Below are positions 9,432-17,140 of a stretch of DNA of 64,000 bases, one piece after another (the first letter of the stretch is position 1; each line of letters starts with the position of its first letter). A program made the translations under genes and the position numbers. The DNA is from Flavobacteriales bacterium UBA5040 (GTDB lineage: Bacteria > Bacteroidota > Bacteroidia > Flavobacteriales > Weeksellaceae), in contig DIBY01000016.1 in NCBI GenBank assembly GCA_002415135.1, positions 177,524 to 241,523 on the forward strand, given 5' to 3'. The notes beneath the pieces were generated by a model that saw only the letters and a list, made by a program, of their open reading frames with translations, was not told where the DNA came from and did not search any database.

Positions 9432-9439
9432 CAAAAATA
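9432..9439 (-). promoter_or_regulatory. Candidate -7 box for ada
   Basis: Minus-strand TATTTTTG fits TAnnTTTG and lies 15 bases before the ada ATG. Confidence 0.5.
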
Positions 9440-9623
9440 CTTTAGTCGAACTTATTCTGCAACCGAAAAATTGACAAGTATTTTTTAAAAGACCAAAGAT
9501 CGCTTCGCTCATAGATGAGAGATGAAAGACGAAGTGAGAATGGTGAATGGTGAATTTTAAAAACATTTCATCACTAACGGTCGTTTATTAGCGAGGAGAA
9601 CAAATTTTTATAATAAGTCAAGA

Positions 9624-9709
9624 TCTTGCGTCCCGGCTTGAATGGAGCTCTTTTTGCGGAACAAAGTGGAGCAAAAACGCGGGAATGGAAGACGGATCAA
9701 GACGCCCAA
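9624..9709 (+). ncRNA. Candidate structured RNA element (flavo-1-like by recollection)
   Basis: A GC-richer island in AT-rich DNA. GCGTC at 9628-9632 can pair with GACGC at 9701-9705 to close the element. Inside, TTTTTGC can pair with GCAAAAA, followed by GGGAATGGAAGACGG. The overall plan resembles the element at 33999-34113. Such islands recur in Bacteroidota genomes and I recall the Rfam flavo-1 motif having this look, but I cannot run a covariance search. Orientation is assumed. Confidence 0.35.
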
Positions 9710-9733
9710 ATAAAAAATTATGATAATACAAAA

Positions 9734-9755
9734 AAAGTGAACCGAAGTTCACTTT
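9734..9755 (-). terminator. Intrinsic terminator of the DUF2911 gene
   Basis: Perfect 9-bp stem (AAAGTGAAC / GTTCACTTT) with a TTCG tetraloop on the minus strand, followed by a T run. It starts right after the DUF2911 stop. Confidence 0.85.
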
Positions 9756-9759
9756 GAAA

Positions 9760-10359
9760 TTATTTTTTAGGAGCAGCATCTTTTTCAATCTGCTTGATCT
9801 CATTGAGTTTGTCGATGATTTTCGCAACCATTTCAGGTTTCCATTCCTTGATCGGAATTGCAACTTTCGTCATATCCCACTTGATCAGCATTTCTGCAGA
9901 ATGAATATCAACCGGATTAACGGCGATCTCAAACCATTCCTGCTTATCTGCCATCTTCTGAACTGGAACAGTAAATTCAGCTACATTCAATTTTTCGTCA
10001 TAAGTGTAAGCGCCCCATTGATTGGCATCTTTATTCAACATTACTTTCCATTCTTTTTCCATTGGAATAACGAAAAGTGAGTAAGAACCAGCTTTCACGT
10101 CCTTACCTCCAAAGTCTACATTTTGTTCAAACGTAACCTTTGTTGCAGAATTCGCTCCGGCACGCCAAACTTTTCCGAAGGGGACTAACTCACCAAATAC
10201 TTTTCTACCCTTCACGCTAGGTCTGCCGTATTCAACAGAAATCTTAGTCATTGAGAATTGCTGTTCTACTTTTTGTTTAGGGCTTGCAATAGGAACATTA
10301 AATTGAGAAAATCCCAAAAGAGAGCATGATAATAAAGCTGTTGCGAATAATTTTTTCAT
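9760..10359 (-). CDS. DUF2911 exported protein
   Basis: 199 residues with an N-terminal signal peptide (MKKLFATALLSCSLLGFSQ). The mature part has VEYGRPSVKGRKVFGELVPF, then GKVWRAGANSATKVTF and GSYSLFVIPMEKEWKVMLNK, the diagnostic core of DUF2911, a beta-rich periplasmic/secreted family common in Bacteroidota with no assigned activity. The C-terminus is a lysine-rich helix (KIIDKLNEIKQIEKDAA). Single gene with its own strong terminator. Confidence 0.85.
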   Translation of the reverse strand: MKKLFATALLSCSLLGFSQFNVPIASPKQKVEQQFSMTKISVEYGRPSVKGRKVFGELVPFGKVWRAGANSATKVTFEQNVDFGGKDVKAGSYSLFVIPMEKEWKVMLNKDANQWGAYTYDEKLNVAEFTVPVQKMADKQEWFEIAVNPVDIHSAEMLIKWDMTKVAIPIKEWKPEMVAKIIDKLNEIKQIEKDAAPKK

Positions 10360-10453
10360 ATTAAATAGATTTAAAATAGTACAATATTATTTTTTCAAGG
10401 ATTAAAGATATAAAAAATAGGAACTCAAAGTTCAAAAAATTAAGTACAAAAAA

Positions 10454-10481
10454 AGTCACCTAAACCGAAATTTAGGTGACT
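10454..10481 (-). terminator. Intrinsic terminator of the fasciclin gene
   Basis: 11-bp perfect stem (AGTCACCTAAA / TTTAGGTGACT) with a 6-base loop, followed on the minus strand by a T-rich run. Confidence 0.85.
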
Positions 10482-10505
10482 CCATTAAAAAATAAAACTA
10501 TGAAA

Positions 10506-11084
10506 CTATGGCATTAAAACCGTGTCGATCACATGAATTACGCCATTTGACTGGTTAACATCTGCAATAGTAATCTGGGCTGAATTATTTTTTGCATCGG
10601 TAACATATAATTTTTGACCTTTCATCCAGAATGTTAATTCTTCTCCCTGAACTGTTTTGGCCATGTATTTTCCATCATTCTTTTTGATCCAGTTCATCAA
10701 ATCCATACCAGAAATTTTTCCTGGAACAACATGATAAGTAAGAATGTTTGTAAGCATTGCTTTGTTTTCTGGTTTTACTAAAGTACCAACCGTTCCTGCA
10801 GGCAATTTATCGAAAGCTGCATTTGTTGGAGCGAAAACCGTGAATGGTCCTGCACTTGATAAAGTTTCTACCAATCCGGCAGCTTTTACAGCAGCAACTA
10901 AAGTAGTATGGTCTTTAGAATTTACCGCATTTTCAACGATATTTTTTGTTGGGTACATTGGCGCTCCACCAACCATTACGGTTTTTTCTTGAGCCATGTT
11001 GTTCATCGGTGCACAAGACTGTGTTGCAAAACCGATTGTTAGTGTTAGCGCTAAGGCTGCTGTTGTGATCTTTGAATAGTTCAT
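10506..11084 (-). CDS. Fasciclin-domain lipoprotein
   Basis: 192 residues. The N-terminus is a lipoprotein signal (ALTLTIGFATQSC, with lipobox cysteine near residue 23). One FAS1 domain spans about residues 50-190: NIVENAVNSKDHTTLVAAVK, GPFTVFAPTNAAFDKLP (H1 box) and NGVIHVIDTVLMP (H2 box). FAS1 proteins mediate adhesion or stay as envelope-associated stress proteins; lipid anchoring to the outer or inner membrane is inferred from the lipobox. The start is well placed before the hydrophobic core. Monocistronic, with its own terminator. Confidence 0.9.
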   Translation of the reverse strand: MNYSKITTAALALTLTIGFATQSCAPMNNMAQEKTVMVGGAPMYPTKNIVENAVNSKDHTTLVAAVKAAGLVETLSSAGPFTVFAPTNAAFDKLPAGTVGTLVKPENKAMLTNILTYHVVPGKISGMDLMNWIKKNDGKYMAKTVQGEELTFWMKGQKLYVTDAKNNSAQITIADVNQSNGVIHVIDTVLMP

Positions 11085-11169
11085 CTTTTAAATTGTTTAA
11101 TGTTATATAATAGATTTGTGTTAGTATCAGTTACGAGTTGAAACTCGGTTTGGATTTATTTTTTTTAAA

Positions 11170-11706
11170 TTATTTTGAATTTTTTACAATCGGTTCAAAT
11201 TCAAGGGAAATCGAGTTCATACAATATCTCTTTTTATTCGCTGTCGGACCGTCATTAAATAAGTGACCTAAATGGGCGTCACATCTTCCACAACGAACTT
11301 CGGTTCTGACCATATTATAAGATTCATCTTTTTTGTAGATCACCGATTTCGGGCGAATGGTTTCAAAAAAACTTGGCCATCCACAAGTACTGGCGAATTT
11401 TGCATCAGATTTAAATAGAGCATTTCCGCACGCTCCGCAATAATACGTTCCTAAGCCATCGAATTTATTATACTTCCCGGTGTTCGCCATTTCAGTTTCA
11501 TTAAGACGGGAAACCAAATAAAGATTGGTGTTCAATACTTTTTTCCAGGCTGAATTGGGAACTTTTAAAACCTTGGTATCTGTTCTTGAATAATAAGGAT
11601 TGACGATATTTTTACCGTTAACCTTTTGAATTTTCTGCGCATTCATATTTTGAAAACCCATGGTTCCTAATAATAACACAGCTGATATTTTAATTAAATT
11701 TTTCAT
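11170..11706 (-). CDS. msrB: Exported peptide-methionine (R)-S-oxide reductase
   Basis: 178 residues with a signal peptide (MKNLIKISAVLLLGTMGFQN). The MsrB fold follows with two zinc CxxC pairs (C90/C93 in YYCGACG; C139/C142 in RCGRCD), the substrate motif CGWPSFF, HLGHLFNDGP, and the catalytic RYCMNS with C162. It reduces methionine-R-sulfoxide in proteins using thioredoxin-type reductant; the signal peptide places it in the periplasm. All key residues are present. It lies divergent from the ECF sigma gene, so the shared region of about 90 bases serves both. Confidence 0.93.
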   Translation of the reverse strand: MKNLIKISAVLLLGTMGFQNMNAQKIQKVNGKNIVNPYYSRTDTKVLKVPNSAWKKVLNTNLYLVSRLNETEMANTGKYNKFDGLGTYYCGACGNALFKSDAKFASTCGWPSFFETIRPKSVIYKKDESYNMVRTEVRCGRCDAHLGHLFNDGPTANKKRYCMNSISLEFEPIVKNSK

Positions 11707-11775
11707 TTTAATAGTGATTATAAAAACATATACGGAGATTTTGAAATTTTGGTTTTATATCTTAAATAAAAAAAC

Positions 11776-11783
11776 TACTTTTG
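11776..11783 (+). promoter_or_regulatory. Candidate -7 box for the ECF sigma gene
   Basis: TACTTTTG (TAnnTTTG type) lies 16 bases before the TTG start; a TTTG at 11748-11751 is a possible -33 element, with wide spacing. Confidence 0.45.
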
Positions 11784-11799
11784 AAGTCGAATAAAACTT

Positions 11800-12375
11800 T
11801 TGACAACAGAAACCCTTTCACCAGATCAGATTCTATCTTTACTATTAAGTAGAGATGAGAAAGGCTTTAATTATTTGTACAAAAATTATTCGGGTGCCTT
11901 ATATGGAGTCATCATCAGAATTGTTCGGTATGAAGAAGAAGCCAATGAAGTTTTGCAAGATGTATTTGTAAAAATCTGGAATTCTGTAAAAAGTTTCGAC
12001 GCTGCTAAAGCTTCACTTTACACTTGGATGCTGAATATCGCTAGGAATTCTGCCATTGACCGATTAAAATCAAAATCTTTTCAAAACGATTTACAAAACC
12101 AAAGTATCCCAGACTTCGTAAATGATGGTATAGGACTTTCTACGGAACAGTCTCATGAATTTAATGAAGTCCAGGATCGGGTCAATATGTTGCGGGATGA
12201 TTATAAAATACTTATTAATAAAGCCTACTTCGGGGGCTTAACACAAGAAGAAATTGCCGAGGAATTACAAATTCCGCTTGGCACCGTAAAAACCAGAACA
12301 AGAGCTGCATTATTAGAACTAAAAGAAATTTTAAAGGAATTTAAATTTATTTTTTTATTTTTTTTATTAAAATAA
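11800..12375 (+). CDS. ECF-type RNA polymerase sigma factor
   Basis: 191 residues. Region 2 is seen as DEKGFNYLYKNYSGALYGVI, YEEEANEVLQDVFVKIWNS and LYTWMLNIARNSAIDRLKSK; region 4 as DDYKILINKAYFGGLTQEEI then AEELQIPLGTVKTRTRAALL (HTH). The start must be TTG at 11800, since no ATG occurs before region 2. The last 11 residues (KFIFLFFLLK) are coded by a T-rich tract with runs of T7 and T8, unlike the usual polar tail. The anti-sigma ATG follows one base after the stop, so the pair is coupled. Confidence 0.9.
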   Translation: MTTETLSPDQILSLLLSRDEKGFNYLYKNYSGALYGVIIRIVRYEEEANEVLQDVFVKIWNSVKSFDAAKASLYTWMLNIARNSAIDRLKSKSFQNDLQNQSIPDFVNDGIGLSTEQSHEFNEVQDRVNMLRDDYKILINKAYFGGLTQEEIAEELQIPLGTVKTRTRAALLELKEILKEFKFIFLFFLLK

Positions 12376-12376
12376 A

Positions 12377-13153
12377 ATGGATATAAAAACTTACATATCA
12401 TCAGGCGTCATCGAAGCTTATGTTACAGGAACAAGTTCTGTAGAGGAATCTTCGATCCTGGAATGTGTGATGAAAAATAATGCGGAAGTAATGCAAGCAG
12501 TTTTAGAAGTACAACAAATTTTCGAGGAATTGGCAACCAGTCGAGCCATTCAACCTCCAGCTCATTTAGAAGCTGCGATTCGCAGTAAAATCGAGTTTGG
12601 AAATCCTGAAACCACTGATGGAAAAATAATTCTTTTAACTCAGAAGAAAACGATTGAAAGTCCAGCCACTAATTTCCCAATGTGGATGAAAGCTGCGTCT
12701 GTAGCTGTAATTTTCGGTTTGGGTTATATGGGTTATGAAGTTGGATCGAAAAGTGCGGAGTTAGAAAAGATTGCAAAAAATAACACCGAACTTTCAACGA
12801 AAGTTTCTAATCTGGAACAAATGAATTCGATGATCATGAATTCAAAAAGAATTGAATTGAAAGGCGTTGAAAATCATCCTGATATGTTGGCAGATGTTTA
12901 TTGGCACACTTCGAAAAAAGTGTTTTTGGAAATTAAAAATTTACCGGCAGCGCCAACTGGAAAACAATATCAGCTTTGGGCAATTGTAGATGGCAAACCT
13001 GTAGATATGGGAATGTATTCTGCAAAAACAGATTCTACCATGCAGGAAATGAAATCGGTTGATAATGCGCAAGCCTTTGCCATTACGCTAGAAAAAGAAG
13101 GAGGAAATGCTACCCCAACAATGGAGGAAATGTATGTGATGGGAAAGATTTAA
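12377..13153 (+). CDS. Anti-sigma factor (RskA-type, membrane-bound)
   Basis: 258 residues. The N-terminal part (about 1-100) is a zinc-less anti-sigma-like region with YVTGTSSVEESSILECVM. A single membrane helix lies near residues 102-118 (KAASVAVIFGLGYMGYE), followed by a short coiled coil (SAELEKIAKNNTELSTKVSN). The periplasmic part has the RskA C-terminal signature with YWHTSKKVFLEIKNLPAAPT and GKQYQLWAIVDGKPVDMGMY. It should hold the adjacent ECF sigma factor inactive at the inner membrane until released by an envelope signal. Ends before a strong bidirectional terminator. Confidence 0.88.
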   Translation: MDIKTYISSGVIEAYVTGTSSVEESSILECVMKNNAEVMQAVLEVQQIFEELATSRAIQPPAHLEAAIRSKIEFGNPETTDGKIILLTQKKTIESPATNFPMWMKAASVAVIFGLGYMGYEVGSKSAELEKIAKNNTELSTKVSNLEQMNSMIMNSKRIELKGVENHPDMLADVYWHTSKKVFLEIKNLPAAPTGKQYQLWAIVDGKPVDMGMYSAKTDSTMQEMKSVDNAQAFAITLEKEGGNATPTMEEMYVMGKI

Positions 13154-13175
13154 ATCATAAAATTTACGAAAAAAA

Positions 13176-13205
13176 ATATCCGTCTCAAATAAATGAGACG
13201 GATAT
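13176..13205. terminator. Bidirectional intrinsic terminator
   Basis: 12-bp perfect stem (ATATCCGTCTCA / TGAGACGGATAT) with loop AATAAA. T runs on both strands serve the convergent anti-sigma and stress-protein genes. Confidence 0.9.
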
Positions 13206-13226
13206 TTTTATATTGAAGGTTTTCTG

Positions 13227-13775
13227 TTATCTAGTGTAGTTTGTAGAATCGTCAGTATACCATCTGTCGTAAGTTGATCGAGCATCAGTTTCGTTTTTAG
13301 GTTTGTATCCCATATAAATCCCACCATCTTTAATATCATCTCTGTATCTTGTCGCTTCTTCTTCCGGAACTCCCATTCCTGTCAAAGCTCCAATTAATCC
13401 ACCAGTTGCGGCTCCTGCTCCAGCGCCGACAAGTCCAGCAGCTAACGGTCCGGCTATAATCAATCCTAAACCTGGCAATAATACGTTGGAACCAATTGCG
13501 GCAATTGCACCTACAACAGCACCAATTCCACCGCCAATAAGAGATCCAGTTCCTGCGTTTTCTGCAACTTTGTTTCCTAAAGCGGTATCGTGATCAGCAT
13601 CCTTAACAAAATATTGATCTCTTGTACTGTCTGACATCATCACATTTATTTCATGTTCTGTATATCCTTGCGCTCTTAATTCGTTGTACGCTCTATCAGC
13701 ATCATCTCTTGTTCTAAAAACTTTTGATACATAATCTGGTCTATACTCTGGTCTGTAATTCGATTGGTTTTCCAT
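13227..13775 (-). CDS. Glycine-zipper general stress protein (YflT/17M-like N-terminus)
   Basis: 182 residues. Residues about 15-60 resemble the general stress protein 17M domain (SKVFRTRDDADRAYNELRAQ, GYTEHEINVMMS). Residues about 75-140 are a glycine/alanine-rich glycine-zipper segment (GSLIGGGIGAVVGAIAAIGS, GAGAGAATGGLIGALTGMGV) likely to insert in or associate with membrane. After it comes EEEATRYRDDIKDGGIYMGY. No enzyme motif is visible; a stress or envelope role is an inference from the family. Monocistronic. Confidence 0.7.
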   Translation of the reverse strand: MENQSNYRPEYRPDYVSKVFRTRDDADRAYNELRAQGYTEHEINVMMSDSTRDQYFVKDADHDTALGNKVAENAGTGSLIGGGIGAVVGAIAAIGSNVLLPGLGLIIAGPLAAGLVGAGAGAATGGLIGALTGMGVPEEEATRYRDDIKDGGIYMGYKPKNETDARSTYDRWYTDDSTNYTR

Positions 13776-14025
13776 AATAGTTCTATTTTAATGTTAATAT
13801 TGCTATTCGAGACACAATTAAAATGCCACAGTTATTGACTTACTGAATTTTAACACATTTTAAGATTAATGTTATCATATTGTTAAATTGAATAATAATT
13901 CTCCTCAATTATAATAAAATCTTATTTTATATGCAATATATTCTAATTACGACTAAGACTTTAAAAAGTATCTGTTTTAGATCAAATTAACTGATATCGA
14001 TTGGACTGAAATGAGTCAATAAAGA

Positions 14026-14667
14026 TTACATTTGTAAAATTTCTGTTGCTAACATTTCTGCTTCCTGTTTGGAATGCGTTACCATAACAAAAGTGGTTTT
14101 CAATTTTTGATGAATATCTTTTACTAAAATCTGAAGTTTATCACGCGTTTCACTATCTAAGGCTGAAAAAGGTTCATCCATTAGAACTATTTTTGGATCG
14201 TGAGCGATGGCGCGAATAATACCAACTCTTTGTTTTTGTCCACCGCTTATTTCATCGGGGAACTTTTCGAGCAAATCGTCTTTTAGCCCAACTAAAGGCA
14301 GTAATTCTGTAATTTTTTCTTTACAAAATGAATCTGATTTCTTCAAGAGTTTTAAACAATACGCCATGTTTTGAAAAACCGTTAAATGTGGAAACAGCGA
14401 ATTCCCCTGAAGCACATAACCCATTTCTAATCTTTTCGAAATAACATTTTCTGCATTTAAAACTTCACCCTCAATTTTCACAAGTCCAGTTTGTGGAATG
14501 ATCAATCCATTAATAATCCGTAGTAAGGTAGATTTCCCACTGCCACTTTCTCCTAAGATACAGGTGAAACTTCCCAACTCAAAATCCGCGGAAAAATCTT
14601 GTAGAATTTTTTGCGAATCGTAAGCAAAATTGATATTTTGAACTGATATGATCGGTTTCATTTCCAT
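14026..14667 (-). CDS. Osmoprotectant/glycine-betaine-type ABC transporter ATP-binding protein
   Basis: 213 residues, a single ABC ATPase domain: Walker A GESGSGKST, Q-loop GYVLQGNSLFPHLTV, signature ISGGQKQR, Walker B KIVLMDEPFSALD and H-loop VMVTHSKQEA. It lacks the C-terminal CBS domains of OpuCA-type subunits. The next gene upstream is separated by a single base and is a fused permease/binding protein, so the transporter is complete with two polypeptides. The likely substrate is betaine, choline or a similar quaternary amine, from the partner. Confidence 0.85.
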   Translation of the reverse strand: MEMKPIISVQNINFAYDSQKILQDFSADFELGSFTCILGESGSGKSTLLRIINGLIIPQTGLVKIEGEVLNAENVISKRLEMGYVLQGNSLFPHLTVFQNMAYCLKLLKKSDSFCKEKITELLPLVGLKDDLLEKFPDEISGGQKQRVGIIRAIAHDPKIVLMDEPFSALDSETRDKLQILVKDIHQKLKTTFVMVTHSKQEAEMLATEILQM

Positions 14668-14668
14668 A

Positions 14669-16210
14669 TTAATTCTTTAAACTACGAAGGAAATTTTTTG
14701 CTACCTCTGCCGGACTTTTCTTTTCAATTTCTACTTCATAATTGAGTTGCTGCATTTTTTCGGTTGAGATTTTCTTCTGAAGTTGATTTAAAAGTAGCTC
14801 TATTTCGGGGTATCGATCTAGAATTTCCTGACGAATGACAATCCCTGCTTCATAACTTGGAAAATAGTTTTTATCATCTTCCAGGACTTTTAAATCTAAT
14901 TTTTTTATTTGAGCATCGGTCGTAAACACATCAACAGCATCAATTTTATTTTCTTCAAAAGCTTTGTATCGCAGGTTGATATCCATTTCTTCAAGTTTTT
15001 TAAAATTGAAAGGATATACCTTTTTCAAACCTGGAAAAGCATCACTTCTTTCAAAAAAATCGAATTCGGCACCGAAAGTAAAATTCTCACTTTGCAGCGC
15101 AAGTTGTGAAAAATCTGAAATATTTCTGTTCTGCGCATTCTCTTTTGAAATCGCTAAACCGTAGGTATTATTAAAACCTAAAAGTCCAAGCCATTTTAGT
15201 CTAAATTGCTTTTGATAGATTTCGTTTAATTCCGCAAAATTGATCTGATTATTTTCTGGTAAAACTTTACTTAGAACATTTAACCAAGCCGTTCCGGTAT
15301 ATTCTACATAAACATCTAAATCTCCCGATAACATCGCGGGTTGAATGTTCGTCGTGCCGCCGCCGATCCCAAATTTTCGATCTACTTTAATATCGGTATT
15401 TGCTTCGATATCTTGCGCAATAATTTCTCCTAAAATAAACTGTTCACTCGTTGGTTTTGACGCGACAACAATCGTTTTCGAATTAGTATTGGACAGTGGA
15501 TTCAAATAAAATAAAGCGGCAATCGTACAAATAAAAACGATAACACTTGGGACAATGATTCTGTTTTTTTGTTTCTGAAAAGCATTTTTAGAAATGACTC
15601 TCAAAAGACTTTGATCTTTTTCAAACTGACCAAGCCACTGATCTCCCAAAATCGCAAACAAAGAAATACCAAGCGATCCAGTTACAATCAAACCCGTATT
15701 CATCGTGTTTAAACCCCGGAAGATTGCTTGTCCTAATCCACCAGCTCCGATTAGAGCTGCTAAACCAGTTAAAGCAACAATCATCACGACGGTAATTCGT
15801 AAGCCAGACAAAATAGATGGCAAAGCGAGCGGAAAATAAATATTTTTAAAAACCTGAATTGGCGTACTTCCTAAACCTTGAGCGGCTTCAACCAATTGAG
15901 AAGGGACTTCTTTTAAACCGCTGTATGTACTTCTAACAATCGGAAGTAATCCATATAAAATTAAAACGATCAACGCGTTTTTCAATCCGATTCCGACGAG
16001 TGGAATCAACAAACCAAACATCGCAATAGAAGGAATGGTGTAAAGAAAATTAATTAAAGGCAAAACAATCTTTCTACTTTTTGTAGAATAAAAAACAAAA
16101 ATCCCGAGCGATATCCCTAAAACAGTCACCGCCAAAAGTGAACCTAAAGAAAGCAATAGATGTTCAGCAAGAAGATTGAGAAAATAGGTGCGGCGCTCCC
16201 AAAGATTCAT
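14669..16210 (-). CDS. Fused permease and substrate-binding protein of an OpuB/OpuC-type ABC transporter
   Basis: 513 residues. Residues about 1-200 are the BPD-type permease with five to six membrane helices and the coupling motif in VEAAQGLGSTPIQVFKNIYF. A linker helix (RIIVPSVIVFICTIAALFYL, about 216-236) anchors the C-terminal half. Residues about 245-513 form an OpuAC-type binding domain: KTIVVASKPTSEQFILGEII, GGGTTNIQPAMLSGDLDVYV and EYTGTAWLNVL. The tethered binding domain replaces a free lipoprotein. It is cotranscribed with the ATPase gene. The substrate is inferred from the family (glycine betaine/choline). Confidence 0.88.
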   Translation of the reverse strand: MNLWERRTYFLNLLAEHLLLSLGSLLAVTVLGISLGIFVFYSTKSRKIVLPLINFLYTIPSIAMFGLLIPLVGIGLKNALIVLILYGLLPIVRSTYSGLKEVPSQLVEAAQGLGSTPIQVFKNIYFPLALPSILSGLRITVVMIVALTGLAALIGAGGLGQAIFRGLNTMNTGLIVTGSLGISLFAILGDQWLGQFEKDQSLLRVISKNAFQKQKNRIIVPSVIVFICTIAALFYLNPLSNTNSKTIVVASKPTSEQFILGEIIAQDIEANTDIKVDRKFGIGGGTTNIQPAMLSGDLDVYVEYTGTAWLNVLSKVLPENNQINFAELNEIYQKQFRLKWLGLLGFNNTYGLAISKENAQNRNISDFSQLALQSENFTFGAEFDFFERSDAFPGLKKVYPFNFKKLEEMDINLRYKAFEENKIDAVDVFTTDAQIKKLDLKVLEDDKNYFPSYEAGIVIRQEILDRYPEIELLLNQLQKKISTEKMQQLNYEVEIEKKSPAEVAKNFLRSLKN

Positions 16211-16302
16211 TTAGATAATTTGATACAAGGTAAAAATATTTTATTTGATGGCAATATGAAATTCATACGATGAAATCTATTGCTGATCTGGATTTTTTCG
16301 AA

Positions 16303-17016
16303 TCACAGTTTAATCTTACGCTTATCCTCAATGCTGATTTTGGAACCTACTTCAAGAAAAACTGAAGTCGGTTCTAAGTCTTTAATAAAAGCAAACTCTT
16401 TTCCGTAAACATCTTCAAAATTAATCGAAGAACTATTTTTAGTCAGTTCATATTGTTGCCATCTTGGATGTGTTACCTGATATTCGATCGTTTCGGTTTC
16501 GCTCACTTTATTATAACCGAAGTAATGCTCCGTGATAAATTCTGCTTCAGAATTCGGTTCTATTGGAATCGAGTCTTTATCAGTTTCTACATGAATGGTG
16601 TTCCAGTGATTATCTACTTTCCACTGATAAATGAATTCCCTCGAATTGTCATTGACTTTCAAAGTATGCTTCATCGGAAAAGTCTTATAATGCTCATTAT
16701 AGAAAGTATTTGCGACAAATGAGATAGCAAACTTGGGAACAATTTCGCTGATGAAAACTGCACCTCTTTTCCAGGTTCCATTTTCAAAACGCCTTACGTA
16801 AAATCTCAAATTTACTTCTTCAAAATCGGTATGAAATGGAATTTTCAATCCTAAAACTTTCACTTTTTCAAAGAGAAATCCAATAAAACTGACATAACAT
16901 TTCCCTTCAAAAAAATCGAGTTCCGTTCCAGGCGGAACATATTTCTCCAAAATTGTCGGATCAATTACGTAATTGATCATGGCTAAATTATTCCATTCTG
17001 CGGTGAGGAAGCTCAT
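16303..17016 (-). CDS. DUF2071 (YqjF-like) protein
   Basis: 237 residues, spanning the whole DUF2071 family: MSFLTAEWNNLAMINYVIDP, PPGTELDFFEGKCYVSFIGF, EVNLRFYVRR and RGAVFISEIVPKFAISFVAN, then the middle EHYFGYN and the end FIKDLEPTSVFLEVGSKISI. The fold resembles acetoacetate decarboxylase but no activity is established for the family. No signal peptide; cytoplasmic. Apparently monocistronic with a terminator-like hairpin (17060-17090) behind its start shared with the carB side. Confidence 0.8.
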   Translation of the reverse strand: MSFLTAEWNNLAMINYVIDPTILEKYVPPGTELDFFEGKCYVSFIGFLFEKVKVLGLKIPFHTDFEEVNLRFYVRRFENGTWKRGAVFISEIVPKFAISFVANTFYNEHYKTFPMKHTLKVNDNSREFIYQWKVDNHWNTIHVETDKDSIPIEPNSEAEFITEHYFGYNKVSETETIEYQVTHPRWQQYELTKNSSSINFEDVYGKEFAFIKDLEPTSVFLEVGSKISIEDKRKIKL

Positions 17017-17059
17017 ATTGTTGTGCTATAAAATTATACGTAAAATTAAACATTAAAAA

Positions 17060-17090
17060 AACCTTCAAGCTCCTAAAAGCATTGAAGGTT
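17060..17090 (-). terminator. Terminator hairpin downstream of carB
   Basis: 9-bp perfect stem (AACCTTCAA / TTGAAGGTT); on the minus strand it is followed by T-rich sequence, 50 bases after the carB stop. Confidence 0.65.
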
Positions 17091-17140
17091 TCTATTGGTA
17101 TTAAACTTTGTCAAAGATTTTAAACTTTGACAAAACGAAT

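Larger units (their letters stand above)
9417..9759. other. Gene-free 343-base stretch
   Basis: It holds the ada promoter box, a short motif (9545-9562) repeated exactly at 47410-47427, a GC-rich potentially structured element (9624-9709, listed separately) and the terminator of the DUF2911 gene. No convincing coding frame was seen; the minus-strand frame over 9618-9863 runs through the structured element and the terminator. Confidence 0.6.

Noticed and set aside
9618..9863. Minus-strand open frame of 81 codons
   Set aside because: It runs across the DUF2911 terminator and the structured element and overlaps the DUF2911 3' end in another frame; codon use is not protein-like.
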